Origin: Pedobacter alluvionis | GTDB lineage: Bacteria; Bacteroidota; Bacteroidia; Sphingobacteriales; Sphingobacteriaceae | Reading direction: 5' to 3' | NCBI RefSeq assembly: GCF_003664035.1 | Contig: NZ_RCCK01000014.1 | Coordinates: forward strand, 268,221 to 332,220 | DNA length: 64,000 nucleotides | Shown here: piece after piece, positions 8,938 through 17,724 of the stretch | Layout: every line of letters starts with the position of its first letter | Numbering within the stretch: position 1 is the stretch's first letter | Notes under the pieces: model-generated | Seen by the model: only the letters and a program-made list of their open reading frames with translations | Told to the model about the DNA's origin: nothing | Database searches by the model: none | Position numbers and translations under genes: made by a program

Positions 8938-9066
8938 TTCTATGAATATTTAAAAGTTTTTTGTTGCAAAGATGCCTTGTTAAGGGCAAGCTCTGATTTA
9001 AATGCCCAAGGTTTAATCGTTATATTAAACCCTGAACAGGTATGCTTGATCCTGAAACCTTAAAGA

Positions 9067-10452
9067 TTAAAGGTGTAATATTTCTTTAATGTCAGAAATA
9101 ATTTTGTTAGCCAAATTCTCGGCAATGGTTTCATTTTCTGCCTCACTGTAAATCCTGATGATCGGTTCCGTATTAGAGCGGCGCAAATGTACCCAGGTTT
9201 TATCAAATTCTATCTTCAAACCATCAATTGTACTATATGGCTGATTTTTATATTTCTCTTCTACCTGTTTCAATAAATTATCGATATCCATTTCTGGCGT
9301 AAGGGTAATCTTATTTTTAGAGATGTAGTATTGAGGATAGCTGGCTTGAAGTACAGAAATAGATTTACCAAACTTAGCCAAATGTGTTAAAAATAAAGCA
9401 ATACCCACCAAAGCATCTCTACCATAATGCGATTCAGGATAAATGATTCCACCATTACCTTCACCACCGATTATGGCATTTGTCTCTTTCATTTTGTTAA
9501 CTACGTTGACCTCACCTACTGCCGATGCATTGTATTCAGCACCTGCTTTTTCGGTTACATCGCGTAAAGCACGGGTTGATGAAAGATTGGAAACTGTGTT
9601 TCCAGGTGTATTTTTCAATACATAATCGGCAACAGCAACTAAGGTATATTCTTCGCCAAACATGCTGCCATCTTCGTTTACAAAACATAAACGGTCAACA
9701 TCAGGGTCTACTACAATACCTAAATTTGCGTTCTGTTTCTGAACTTCTTTCGATATTTCAGTTAAGTTTTCAGGAAGTGGTTCAGGATTGTGCGGAAAAT
9801 ATCCGTCTGGTGTACAATATAATTCTACTACCTTATTCACTCCCAAAGCTTTTAATAAAGCAGGAATAAAAATACCGCCGGTTGAATTTACACAATCGAT
9901 TACTATTTTAAAATCAGCTTTTTTAATTGCCTCAACATCAACCAATGGTAAGGCTAAAACTTTATCGATGTGTTTTTGAAGATAAGTATCGTTTTTTATT
10001 ACTTTACCTAGTTTATCTACCTCAGCGAAGTCAAAATCAGCACTTTCTGCTAAATCTAAAACTTCTTTGCCATCTGCATCGCTAATAAATTCTCCACTGG
10101 CATTTAATAATTTTAAGGCATTCCATTGTTTTGGGTTATGGCTTGCGGTTAAAATGATTCCACCTCCTGCATTTTCGTCAGGCACCGCAACCTCTACCGT
10201 TGGCGTAGTAGATAAGCCTAAATCGATTACCTCAATACCCAGGCCTTGTAGCGTTCCAATAACCAGATTATTCACCATCTCACCTGAAATACGCGCATCG
10301 CGGCCTAAAACTATTCTTTTATTGCCTGTTTTTTGTACCACCCAGCTACCGAAGGCAGCCGTAAATTTAACAATATCAAATGGCGTTAAGCCGTCTCCGG
10401 CCCTTCCACCGATGGTTCCCCGTATTCCTGAAATCGATTTTATTAAAGTCAC
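9067..10452 (-). CDS. glmM: Phosphoglucosamine/phosphohexose mutase
   Basis: Alpha-D-phosphohexomutase, most likely interconverting glucosamine-6-P and glucosamine-1-P for cell wall precursors. Near the N-terminus are SISGIRGTIGG and the phosphoserine loop ILTASHNPKQWNALK; the Mg site DPDVDRLCFV and sugar loop GGEGNGGIIYPE follow, and LRRSNTEPIIRIY is the C-terminal phosphate-binding loop. I place the start at the GTG at 10452 (461 aa). The longer reading to 10524 adds a spurious hydrophobic leader that overlaps a promoter element. A phosphomannomutase/phosphoglucomutase role is possible, but the length and context fit GlmM. Confidence 0.85.
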   Translation of the reverse strand: MTLIKSISGIRGTIGGRAGDGLTPFDIVKFTAAFGSWVVQKTGNKRIVLGRDARISGEMVNNLVIGTLQGLGIEVIDLGLSTTPTVEVAVPDENAGGGIILTASHNPKQWNALKLLNASGEFISDADGKEVLDLAESADFDFAEVDKLGKVIKNDTYLQKHIDKVLALPLVDVEAIKKADFKIVIDCVNSTGGIFIPALLKALGVNKVVELYCTPDGYFPHNPEPLPENLTEISKEVQKQNANLGIVVDPDVDRLCFVNEDGSMFGEEYTLVAVADYVLKNTPGNTVSNLSSTRALRDVTEKAGAEYNASAVGEVNVVNKMKETNAIIGGEGNGGIIYPESHYGRDALVGIALFLTHLAKFGKSISVLQASYPQYYISKNKITLTPEMDIDNLLKQVEEKYKNQPYSTIDGLKIEFDKTWVHLRRSNTEPIIRIYSEAENETIAENLANKIISDIKEILHL

Positions 10453-10473
10453 TGTATATAATTTGATGAGGCT

Positions 10474-10481
10474 CAAAAATA
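10474..10481 (-). promoter_or_regulatory. Putative -7 promoter element of glmM
   Basis: Minus strand reads TATTTTTG, matching TAnnTTTG, with a CTTGTTTT element about 20 bp further upstream as a possible -33. Transcription would begin a few bases on and give a leader of roughly 15 nt before the GTG at 10452. This argues against the longer ATG start at 10524. Confidence 0.5.
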
Positions 10482-10789
10482 AGAAAAAAAACAAGATAGC
10501 TGCTATTTTACCCAGCTTCTGCAAGTTAATTTACATTGTTTTTATATCTATAAACACCATGTAATTAGTAGAGATAAGTTTCAATATCAAAATCAAAGAT
10601 ATGTTCTATTTTGAGTTCTTTTTAAAAAACAGGCATCTTATCAACCGATGTATTAAAACCTTAATAATTTATTACATCAGGTAGATCTACGATTCAATCT
10701 TCGCAAAGCACAACCGCTGGCTTATTAATTTCTATGCAATAATGTTGCATAAAACACCACTCGAAACTTTACTAGCGATTGTAAAACCT

Positions 10790-10797
10790 TATATTTG
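10790..10797 (+). promoter_or_regulatory. Putative -7 promoter element of the methyltransferase operon
   Basis: TATATTTG, an exact TAnnTTTG match, 30 bp before the ATG at 10827. The rest of the 374-bp gap to glmM shows no gene. Confidence 0.5.
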
Positions 10798-10826
10798 CAT
10801 CTTTTTAAGATACAAACGTCTTTTAT

Positions 10827-11558
10827 ATGCAGCGCAAGTGGTTTCAATATTGGTTTAATTCGCCATATTATCATATTCTTTACCAACAACGAAATGATGC
10901 TGAAGCTGAATTCTTCATTGATAAACTCACGGATTACCTTCATCCAAAAGCCGATGCTAAAATGCTCGATATTGCCTGTGGAAAAGGCCGGCATTCTATT
11001 TACCTGAATAAAAAAGGCTTTGATGTTACAGGAATAGATTTATCAGAACAAAGCATAAAATATGCCAAGCAATTCGAAAACAGCAAATTACACTTCCTTG
11101 TTCACGATATGCGGAGGCTTTTTTACATCAATTATTTTGATGTGGCTTTAAACTTGTTTACCAGTTTTGGTTATTTTGATACAGAAAAAGACCACGTAAA
11201 TGCGCTTAAAACTTTTCGTAAATGTTTAACCGCAGATGGGATTTTGGTGCTTGATTATTTTAACACGGAGAAGATTATCCGCAATTTAAATTCCTGTGAA
11301 ACAAAATCATTAGATGGTATCACTTTTCACATTACCAAAAATGTTATCGATGGGAAAATTATTAAAAAGATAAATTTCGAAGACAAGCAAAAAGTGTATC
11401 ATTTCGAAGAGCGGGTACAGGCATTTAGCTTTGAAGATTTTGAACGGATGTTGAGCAAAGCTGGGATGGTTATCGAAAAGACATTTGGCAATTATGACTT
11501 GGCTGATTTTGACGAAAACAACTCAGACCGGCTAATTTTAATCTGTAAAAAAGCATGA
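10827..11558 (+). CDS. Class I SAM-dependent methyltransferase
   Basis: Rossmann-fold methyltransferase of 243 residues, cytoplasmic, substrate unknown. The N-terminal segment WFQYWFNSPYYHILYQQRN is typical of a Bacteroidetes group annotated only as class I methyltransferases. SAM-binding motif I is MLDIACGKGRHSIYL near residue 50, followed by GIDLSEQSI (motif II acidic end) and HDMRRLFY. The C-terminal beta region (QKVYHFEERVQAF) may shape the acceptor pocket. It is the first gene of a three-gene run; its stop overlaps the PAP2 start by 4 bp (ATGA), so the two are translationally coupled. Confidence 0.85.
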   Translation: MQRKWFQYWFNSPYYHILYQQRNDAEAEFFIDKLTDYLHPKADAKMLDIACGKGRHSIYLNKKGFDVTGIDLSEQSIKYAKQFENSKLHFLVHDMRRLFYINYFDVALNLFTSFGYFDTEKDHVNALKTFRKCLTADGILVLDYFNTEKIIRNLNSCETKSLDGITFHITKNVIDGKIIKKINFEDKQKVYHFEERVQAFSFEDFERMLSKAGMVIEKTFGNYDLADFDENNSDRLILICKKA

Positions 11559-12118
11559 TAGAAAGCATACAGCAATTTGATGTAGAATTGTTCTTGAAAA
11601 TCCACCGCGGACTTTCAAACGGCTTTTTTGATTGGCTGATGCCTTTAATGCGCAACCGTTTTTTCTGGTCGCCACTTTACCTTTTTATTGTTGTTTTTTG
11701 TATCAGGCAGTATAAAAAACAAGGTTATTATATTATTGGAATGCTGCTATTCACTTTTGCCATGGGTGATTTAATTGCCTCAAGGGTTGTAAAACCTTGG
11801 GTATCACGTGTGAGGCCTTGCAATGATTTAAGTTTAGCGAACGACATTATCCATCGCGTACCCTGTGGAAGCGGTTTAAGTTTTCCATCGGCCCACGCTA
11901 CCAATCATTTTGCTATAGCTGTTTTTTTAATCTGCATTTTTTACAGCAGATGGAAACCTATTTTACCTATTGGCCTCTTTTGGGCGCTGATTATCAGTTT
12001 TGCGCAGGTATATGTTGGCGTTCATTACCCTGTTGATGTAACAGCCGGTGCTTTGCTGGGTATAACAATTGGCTTTATCTGTTCGAAAATATTTAAAAAA
12101 TTACAACCTGATTTTTAA
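11555..12118 (+). CDS. PAP2-family membrane phosphatase
   Basis: Integral membrane lipid phosphatase of 187 residues with about five helices. The three PAP2 signature blocks are present: KPWVSRVRPCND (KxxxxxxRP), SGLSFPSAHATN (PSxH) and YVGVHYPVDVTAG (the last His/Asp block). Substrates could be undecaprenyl pyrophosphate or phosphatidylglycerophosphate; sequence alone does not decide. It overlaps the methyltransferase gene upstream and is 3 bp from the ZIP gene downstream, so all three probably share the promoter near 10790. Confidence 0.88.
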   Translation: MIESIQQFDVELFLKIHRGLSNGFFDWLMPLMRNRFFWSPLYLFIVVFCIRQYKKQGYYIIGMLLFTFAMGDLIASRVVKPWVSRVRPCNDLSLANDIIHRVPCGSGLSFPSAHATNHFAIAVFLICIFYSRWKPILPIGLFWALIISFAQVYVGVHYPVDVTAGALLGITIGFICSKIFKKLQPDF

Positions 12119-12121
12119 CCT

Positions 12122-12838
12122 ATGGAAATCTGGAAACTCTGCGTACTCTTTTTCTGTGCCTTTTTAGGCGGAACGGCTATCTTTTTGGTTAAAAGTGATA
12201 AATCTAAATTACTTAAACTGATTTTATCTTTCAGTGGAGCCTATTTATTTGCCATTACGGTTTTACATTTAATTCCAGATGCCTACAGCGGGTCTGACAA
12301 ATCTGAAATCGGTATATTCATACTGATTGGTTTCCTCCTGCAGATCTTCTTAGAGCAATTTTCAGAAGGTGTAGAACACGGCCATATCCACAAACATCAC
12401 GACGGACATGTTTTCCCTTTCGGGATTATGATCAGTTTGTGTTTACATGCCTTTTTAGAAGGGATGCCCTTGGCAAAAGAGCAACATAATGAATTGATTT
12501 TCGGGATTTCGCTACACCATATTCCTGCAGCGTTTGCATTGGCGAGTATATTAATGCAAAACCATTATAAGAAAGGTAGCATTGTATTTTACCTGATTGT
12601 TTTTGCGATTATGGCACCCCTTGGTTTTTATGTAAGCGTTGGTTTAAGTAACGGCACTATTGGTGGCCTTGATGCTTATTTCAATAAAATTATGGGCATT
12701 GTAATTGGTATTTTCTTACACATTTCTACCACCATATTATTTGAATCGAGTGCCGATCATAAAATCAATACCCGCAAAATGATTGCCGTTTTATTGGGCA
12801 TTGGTGTAGCATTGATTGGTTTCTTTGCTGGACACTAA
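12122..12838 (+). CDS. ZIP-family metal transporter
   Basis: Divalent metal (probably zinc) uptake protein of 238 residues with about eight membrane helices. Signatures are SFSGAYLFAITVLHLIPDAY in the N-terminal half, then CLHAFLEGMPLAKEQ and SLHHIPAAFALAS, in which the His and Glu residues form the binuclear metal site. A short His-rich loop (VEHGHIHKHHDGHVFPF) lies between helices, as is usual for ZIP proteins. It is the last gene of the methyltransferase-PAP2-ZIP operon. Direction of transport is inferred from family only. Confidence 0.85.
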   Translation: MEIWKLCVLFFCAFLGGTAIFLVKSDKSKLLKLILSFSGAYLFAITVLHLIPDAYSGSDKSEIGIFILIGFLLQIFLEQFSEGVEHGHIHKHHDGHVFPFGIMISLCLHAFLEGMPLAKEQHNELIFGISLHHIPAAFALASILMQNHYKKGSIVFYLIVFAIMAPLGFYVSVGLSNGTIGGLDAYFNKIMGIVIGIFLHISTTILFESSADHKINTRKMIAVLLGIGVALIGFFAGH

Positions 12839-12946
12839 TTCAGTTGGCAGTTTTCAGTTGGTAATTGCAAATTTTAAGTTAACAGTTTCCCAACTAAGCA
12901 ATTCGTCGATTAACCGATTAACCATTTCAAACAATTAACTAGCTAG

Positions 12947-12970
12947 CCGTTTTAAACGTTTAATCGTTTA
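12947..12970. repeat. 24-bp repeat upstream of first Uma2 gene
   Basis: These 24 bases (CCGTTTTAAACGTTTAATCG and four more) recur exactly at 13686-13709. Both copies sit 40 bp before the start of a Uma2 gene, so the promoter or operator region was copied along with the gene. The core TTTAAACGTTTAA is nearly palindromic and could bind a regulator. Confidence 0.6.
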
Positions 12971-13010
12971 TATATTTAACCTTTTCAAAAAAACATCTGT
13001 AAATTCGTAT

Positions 13011-13604
13011 ATGGATGAAATTGTAAATGAACCTGTTGTGGCCTATCAAAAAAGGCACTACACTGTTGAAGAATACCTGGAGATGGAAAAGGTATCAACA
13101 GAAAAACACGAATATTTCCAGGGAGAGATATTTACAATGTCTGGTGCTGGCGATAACCACAATGAGATTTTCAGCAACGTTTTTATAGAAATAGGCAACA
13201 AACTTAAAGGCAAGCCATGCAGACCCTATGGAAGTGATAAACGGATGAATATTCCCGAGAATACATTATTCACCTATCCTGATATTTCCATTTATTGCAA
13301 TGGTTTAACGCATAGCGATACTGATGAAGACACCTCAATTTTACCAACTGCAATTATTGAAATCCTTTCGCCTTCAACCAAAAATTACGATAGAGGCAAA
13401 AAGTTTATGCTATATAAAGATATTCCTTCATTAAAGGAATACATCATGATCGATTCGCAATCTATTTTGGTTGAAGCTTATTACATTGATCATGAGCAAA
13501 ATTGGGTACTCAATAAACATGAAGAACTTACTGATGTGCTAAGTTTTGTTTCGATGGGGTTCGATGTAGCGCTAAGCGATATTTATTATTATGTTACCTT
13601 TTGA
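13011..13604 (+). CDS. Uma2-family (DUF820) PD-(D/E)xK nuclease-like protein, copy 1
   Basis: A 197-residue member of the Uma2/DUF820 family, with the restriction-endonuclease fold. Visible features: RHYTVEEYLEMEKVS (family N-terminal helix), YPDISIYC (active-site Asp strand), IIEILSPSTKNYDRGKK (Glu plus catalytic-region residues) and YKDIPSLKEYIMID. No experimentally settled role is known to me; the family spreads by duplication and transfer, chiefly in cyanobacteria and Bacteroidetes. The neighbouring gene is a close paralogue with a copied upstream element. Confidence 0.85.
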   Translation: MDEIVNEPVVAYQKRHYTVEEYLEMEKVSTEKHEYFQGEIFTMSGAGDNHNEIFSNVFIEIGNKLKGKPCRPYGSDKRMNIPENTLFTYPDISIYCNGLTHSDTDEDTSILPTAIIEILSPSTKNYDRGKKFMLYKDIPSLKEYIMIDSQSILVEAYYIDHEQNWVLNKHEELTDVLSFVSMGFDVALSDIYYYVTF

Positions 13605-13685
13605 AATCGGAGATCTTAACTCTATTTGTTTTAATTATTAAAGCGAAAACCCAAACACCTGTTAAACAGCTAGTTAAAAATAAAT

Positions 13686-13709
13686 CCGTTTTAAACGTTT
13701 AATCGTTTA
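13686..13709. repeat. 24-bp repeat upstream of second Uma2 gene
   Basis: Identical to 12947-12970 over 24 bp and at the same distance from its gene start. Confidence 0.6.
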
Positions 13710-13748
13710 TTTATTATATGTTCAATTATAATTCAAGTAAATTAGTAT

Positions 13749-14354
13749 ATGGAAAATATTGTAGATGAACCAGCAGTAGCCTATCAAAAAAGGCGTTATA
13801 CTGTTGAAGAATATCTGGAGATGGAAAAAGAAGCGACAGTTAAACATGAATATTACCAAGGTGAGATATTTGCGATGTCTGGAGCCGGAGATAATCATAA
13901 TTGGCTGTTTTCTAATATTTTTTTAGCAGTTGGCGGCAAATTAAAAGGGAAGTCATGCCACATTTTTGGAAGTGATAAGCGGATGAACATTCCCGAGAAT
14001 AGTTTATTCACCTATCCGGATATCTCTATCTATTGTAACGATATAAAACATATTGATATTGATGAAGACACCTCAATTTTGCCAACTGTAATCATCGAAA
14101 TCCTTTCGCCTTCAACCAAAAATTACGATAGAGGCAAAAAGTTTATGCTGTATAAAGATATTCCTTCGTTAAAAGAATACATTATGATCGATTCAGAATC
14201 GGTTTGGGTTCAGGCCTTTTATATTGATGATGAAAATAACTGGAAACTTAACGAGCACAAGGAGATTTCTGATACCCTAACCCTAATTTCGACGGGATTT
14301 GAAGTGGCTTTAAGCGATATTTATGATCACGTTCGCCTTAATAAGGATAAATGA
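13749..14354 (+). CDS. Uma2-family (DUF820) PD-(D/E)xK nuclease-like protein, copy 2
   Basis: A 201-residue paralogue of the preceding gene. The two proteins are nearly identical around EEYLEMEK, GSDKRMNIPEN and ILSPSTKNYDRGKKFMLYKD and diverge mostly in the C-terminal third. The active-site residues of the PD-(D/E)xK fold are kept in both, so neither copy is obviously dead. Many codon-level differences exist between them, so the duplication is not very recent. Function unknown. Confidence 0.85.
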   Translation: MENIVDEPAVAYQKRRYTVEEYLEMEKEATVKHEYYQGEIFAMSGAGDNHNWLFSNIFLAVGGKLKGKSCHIFGSDKRMNIPENSLFTYPDISIYCNDIKHIDIDEDTSILPTVIIEILSPSTKNYDRGKKFMLYKDIPSLKEYIMIDSESVWVQAFYIDDENNWKLNEHKEISDTLTLISTGFEVALSDIYDHVRLNKDK

Positions 14355-14409
14355 GTTTGTAAACAAAAGCCGAGAATTGTAAACTAAAAACTGTCAACTA
14401 CCTACCGTA

Positions 14410-14556
14410 CTACTTCTTTTCTTTCTTTTTGCCATAAGCCCAAGGGCAGTGTTTGCACTTATTTTTACAGCAATAACCACGTTTTAAATGGTAGGCTTCA
14501 GTAAAAACCATCAGTCCATCTTCGTTAAAGTAAAAATCTTCGCCTTCTTTTAACAT
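14410..14556 (-). CDS. Small Cys-rich DUF5522-type protein
   Basis: A 48-residue gene below most size cut-offs. The protein starts MLKEGEDFYFNEDG and contains VFTEAYHLKRGYCCKN followed by KCKHCPWAYG. The pattern 'tE.YHlkRGyCC..gCrHCPy' is that of DUF5522, common in Bacteroidetes. The CC...C..C arrangement suggests a metal site, probably zinc. It precedes the exonuclease-like gene's 3' end on the same strand. Function unknown. Confidence 0.7.
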   Translation of the reverse strand: MLKEGEDFYFNEDGLMVFTEAYHLKRGYCCKNKCKHCPWAYGKKKEKK

Positions 14557-14660
14557 AATTATTGACTGAGAGAATCTTGAATGAGGGAATTATAATGATT
14601 GAATATTAAATGAGGGAATGTTTTTAATCGTTTTTCTTTATCGCCTCATTCAATCATTTT

Positions 14661-15605
14661 TTAACCATTGAGTATTTTAACTTCCAGTTTATTTCTAAAA
14701 TAATCTTTAAGCTGTTTACCATCACCATGTAAAGTCCATACTTGTTTTGGTTTAACTTTTTCTATGGTTTCTAAAATTGCATCCCAATCGGCATGATCAG
14801 AAATATAAAGTGAAATCCCGTTTTGTTGCTGCAGGTTCTTCCATCCGGAGGCAAAGGCACGTACTACATTTATTGCCTTATGGTAACTGTGAAAAACCAT
14901 CGGCGGCACAATATAAACCTGATGTTCCTGATTATTTTTCATCACCTTTCTATCGTACATTTTGTAATTTCCTACTTTTATACCATAGTCCTCATATATT
15001 TTAACAAAGGGCATAATACTGTGGTGAACCATAATATTCTTCGTGGGGCAATACTCATTGAGCAATTGTATTATCCGCTGGCTTTTGCCCAATGCATAAG
15101 AACCAAGCATAATATTCGCGCTGGTTTCATTCAGCTTTTTAATTTCATCTACTGGTGAAGGGTGTTTGGTTTCCGGATTAGCAAAGGTACTTTCTGTAAT
15201 TAAAACGTCTGCTTCTACAAATTCAAAAGGCTCACAGGTATTGTCTGGTTCAATCTTATAATCACCTGTATAAAGATACTTTACCCCCTTATATTCCATT
15301 AAAACCTGTGCAGAGCCCAAAATATGTCCGGCAGAATAAAAAGTAATGGTAACTTCTTTTATTTTGAAGGATTCATGATAACTTTTGGTAAAAAAATCAA
15401 CCGCGGCAAATTTGCGGTAACGGTGTTTCATAAAAGTTGCAGTAGCAGCCGTGCAGTAAACATGCTGGCTTCCACCAATAGCGTGATCGCCATGTGCGTG
15501 CGAAACCACCGCTTCATTTACAGGTTGTTGTGGATCCAGGTAAAAATCGCCGTAAACACAGTATAAACCCGTTGGCGTAATGGCAATGAAATCTTCTAAA
15601 ATCAT
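14661..15605 (-). CDS. MBL-fold exonuclease-like protein (Cft2/ligase-associated type)
   Basis: A 314-residue metallo-beta-lactamase-fold protein resembling ligase-associated DNA exonucleases and beta-CASP RNA-cleavage enzymes. The N-terminus TPTGLYCVYGDFYLDPQQPV is the family opening. The metal motif is SHAHGDHAIGG, followed by SAGHILGSAQVLMEY, YTGDYK and, near the C-terminus, YISDHADWDAI. No DNA ligase gene adjoins, so the 'ligase-associated' label is by family only. A nuclease acting on DNA or RNA ends is the best guess. Monocistronic; divergence from coaE is only by 43 bp on the same strand. Confidence 0.75.
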   Translation of the reverse strand: MILEDFIAITPTGLYCVYGDFYLDPQQPVNEAVVSHAHGDHAIGGSQHVYCTAATATFMKHRYRKFAAVDFFTKSYHESFKIKEVTITFYSAGHILGSAQVLMEYKGVKYLYTGDYKIEPDNTCEPFEFVEADVLITESTFANPETKHPSPVDEIKKLNETSANIMLGSYALGKSQRIIQLLNEYCPTKNIMVHHSIMPFVKIYEDYGIKVGNYKMYDRKVMKNNQEHQVYIVPPMVFHSYHKAINVVRAFASGWKNLQQQNGISLYISDHADWDAILETIEKVKPKQVWTLHGDGKQLKDYFRNKLEVKILNG

Positions 15606-15648
15606 TTATAAAGGTGAATAGAATTTAAGGATGTATGAGTTAAGTTGA

Positions 15649-16266
15649 TTATGCCCTGGTATTCTTAAATTCTTTGGCTGATTTAAGGAATTCCTGGTGT
15701 AAAGCTAAAACCTGCTCAATTATTGATTGTTGTTCATCATTAGCAATGAAATGATTTGCCATTTTCGATTTTTCTTCGTCGCTTAATTGTTTATCCATGC
15801 GTACTTTGACTTGTTCTGCTGAAACACCGTCGCGTTGCATTACCCTTTTCAGTTTAATTTCATAGGGTGCAGTAACCAGGATAGTAGTATCGCACATCTT
15901 ATAAGAACCACTTTCGAAAAGCAAGGCAGCCTCTTTAAGTGCATAAGGTGTATTTGCAGGTATAGTTTCTTCCCAGGCATCAAATGCCCTAAAAACTGCC
16001 GGATGGACTAATGCATTTAATTTTGCCAGCGCTTCTTCGTTATTAAAAACAATGCCGGCAATATGTTTATTGTTCAGTTTTCCATCTTCAAAATAACTTT
16101 CATTTCCGAAAGCAGATTTGATTCCTGCAACTAATAAAACATCTTCACACATGATTTCCTTTGCAACAGTATCAGCGTAAAACACTGGAATTCCCAATAC
16201 TTCAAAAACCTTGCAGGCCGTTGTTTTACCACTGCCTATACCACCTGTTATACCTACTTTATACAT
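15649..16266 (-). CDS. coaE: Dephospho-CoA kinase
   Basis: Phosphorylates the 3'-hydroxyl of dephospho-CoA, the last step of coenzyme A synthesis. The P-loop is GITGGIGSGKTTACK near the N-terminus, and the family motifs FYADTVAKEIM, ALVHPAVF and LKEAALLFESG follow. I place the start at the ATG at 16266 (205 aa, normal length); a longer reading to 16377 would overlap the upstream gene and lacks family support. Start and stop of the adjacent genes overlap as TAATG, so translation is coupled to the YbbR gene. Confidence 0.92.
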   Translation of the reverse strand: MYKVGITGGIGSGKTTACKVFEVLGIPVFYADTVAKEIMCEDVLLVAGIKSAFGNESYFEDGKLNNKHIAGIVFNNEEALAKLNALVHPAVFRAFDAWEETIPANTPYALKEAALLFESGSYKMCDTTILVTAPYEIKLKRVMQRDGVSAEQVKVRMDKQLSDEEKSKMANHFIANDEQQSIIEQVLALHQEFLKSAKEFKNTRA

Positions 16267-17213
16267 TATTTGTCTACAATGAAATCTATTTTGGAAGGGC
16301 TTACGCTTACCAGTTTGCAATAATCTGGAAATTCGGTTATCTTGACCGTAAAGCGGCGATGCCCTAAATTTTGCCATTCATCAACATCAATAGTTGCCGT
16401 AATAAAACTTTCATCAACCTGGTCATAATTGCTTAAAGCCACTAAAAAGGTAACTTTAACTTTTTTGGGATAAAGTTTAATGCTGTTATAGCTTCGGTTA
16501 TTGGTAATTTTTAAAGGTACCTCGATGGTTTTTTCAGTAAATTCGTCTACAGGGACTTTAACCTCTACAGAGGATGGATAGATGCTAACATTTTTGTGGA
16601 TGCTGTGCTGTAAAGCTACCCTGGTGGTACTGCTACTCTGTATTTTATCCTGTTTAAGCGTATCAGTTGGCCAAAATTTTATTTTTGAAAGCTCTTCCAG
16701 CGGGCCAGCCACCTTAACATATTTTGGATTAAGGATAATCTCGCTCGAAATGCCATATTGTTTTTCAAAACTGAGTTTATCGATCAGTTTTACCGGAACT
16801 TTTTTAACTACACGTTTAGTAAAATCGAAATAAAGGGTATCGGGCTTAACAGAAATTACTTTTTGTGTACTTTCTAACTGTCTGTTTATATTAAAAAGCT
16901 GATCGGAGAAAACGACAAAATCTTTGGTATTCAGCTGACTCAGACTAACAGAAACAGAAGGCGGACTGATCCTTAAACGGGCAAACAGGAGCTGCCAGCC
17001 TGTCCCTTCTACCTGTAAATCTATTGTATCTGATTGTAAAGGGTAAAATGCTCTTTTGGTAGGGGTATTTTTAAAAACCAATACAGTCTTTGCTACATAA
17101 ATATACTTGTTGTTTAATGCCATAAAAAGCCATGCAGCTATAGCCAGCAGCAAGCAGGCCAATAAGCTAAATACACGTCTTTTTTCTATCTTCGTTAACC
17201 TGATGAAGGGCAT
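16266..17213 (-). CDS. YbbR-domain membrane-anchored protein
   Basis: A 315-residue protein with one N-terminal membrane helix (near residues 15-33, LLACLLLAIAAWLFMAL) and an extracytoplasmic part of repeated beta-strand units of the YbbR type (for example VPVKLIDKLSFEKQYG, followed by VKVAGPLEEL). In Firmicutes YbbR/CdaR regulates the diadenylate cyclase; no cdaA is present here, so that role should not be assumed. The synteny with nusB, yajC and coaE is commonly seen in Bacteroidetes. Confidence 0.75.
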   Translation of the reverse strand: MPFIRLTKIEKRRVFSLLACLLLAIAAWLFMALNNKYIYVAKTVLVFKNTPTKRAFYPLQSDTIDLQVEGTGWQLLFARLRISPPSVSVSLSQLNTKDFVVFSDQLFNINRQLESTQKVISVKPDTLYFDFTKRVVKKVPVKLIDKLSFEKQYGISSEIILNPKYVKVAGPLEELSKIKFWPTDTLKQDKIQSSSTTRVALQHSIHKNVSIYPSSVEVKVPVDEFTEKTIEVPLKITNNRSYNSIKLYPKKVKVTFLVALSNYDQVDESFITATIDVDEWQNLGHRRFTVKITEFPDYCKLVSVSPSKIDFIVDK

Positions 17214-17280
17214 AATAAATTAAATATTAACTGTAAGCTGGAAAAATTCTATCCAAAATGCATTTAATCAAATGTAGTAA

Positions 17281-17311
17281 AACAAAAACAGTCCCGAAAG
17301 TTTTCGGGACT
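17281..17311 (-). terminator. Terminator downstream of yajC
   Basis: AGTCCCGAAA (17290-17299) and TTTCGGGACT (17302-17311) form a strong stem. The minus strand then runs into GTTTTTGTTTT. It separates nusB-DUF1573-yajC from ybbR-coaE. Confidence 0.8.
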
Positions 17312-17333
17312 GCTCAAATTTTTATTATTTTTA

Positions 17334-17657
17334 TTAAGCTTTAGGTGCAGCCGGAGTTGCTGTTGCTTTTGTTGCATCTAAAGAAACTGCTGATTTATCG
17401 AAACGGATTTTTACACCACCTTCAACCTCGATTAAAAAAGTTGTGTCATTCATATCGGCTATACGGCCGTGAATACCTGCTGTAGTTACAATTTTATCAC
17501 CTTTTTTCAGTTCACTGATTAATTTTTTATGGTCTTTGGCTTTTTTAAGCTGAGGACGGATCATAAAAAAGTAGAATACCAGTGCAATCGCTCCAAACAT
17601 GATTAATTGTCTTGGATCAAATCCTCCTGCTGCCTGTAAAATTACTGTTGATGTCAT
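17334..17657 (-). CDS. yajC: Preprotein translocase accessory subunit YajC
   Basis: Single-pass inner-membrane protein of the SecDF-YajC complex. One helix (LIMFGAIALVFYFFMIRP, residues about 18-35) is followed by the signature QLKKAKDHKKLISELKKGDKIVTTAGIHG, here split for length: a basic helix, then the beta-rich domain. It ends with an Ala/Pro-rich tail. It lies 67 bp after the DUF1573 gene and closes the nusB-DUF1573-yajC transcript. Confidence 0.92.
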   Translation of the reverse strand: MTSTVILQAAGGFDPRQLIMFGAIALVFYFFMIRPQLKKAKDHKKLISELKKGDKIVTTAGIHGRIADMNDTTFLIEVEGGVKIRFDKSAVSLDATKATATPAAPKA

Positions 17658-17724
17658 TTTTTATTTTTTTTGTTTTTTATGAATTTTGGTCCTTATGGAT
17701 AATGCCATAAACAATTGAACCAAT

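Noticed and set aside
10453..10524. N-terminal extension of the glmM reading frame
   Set aside because: It contains a likely promoter -7 element and encodes a hydrophobic stretch foreign to phosphohexomutases; the GTG at 10452 fits the family start.
16267..16377. N-terminal extension of the coaE reading frame
   Set aside because: It overlaps the 3' end of the YbbR gene in another frame; the ATG at 16266 gives the standard CoaE start just before the P-loop.
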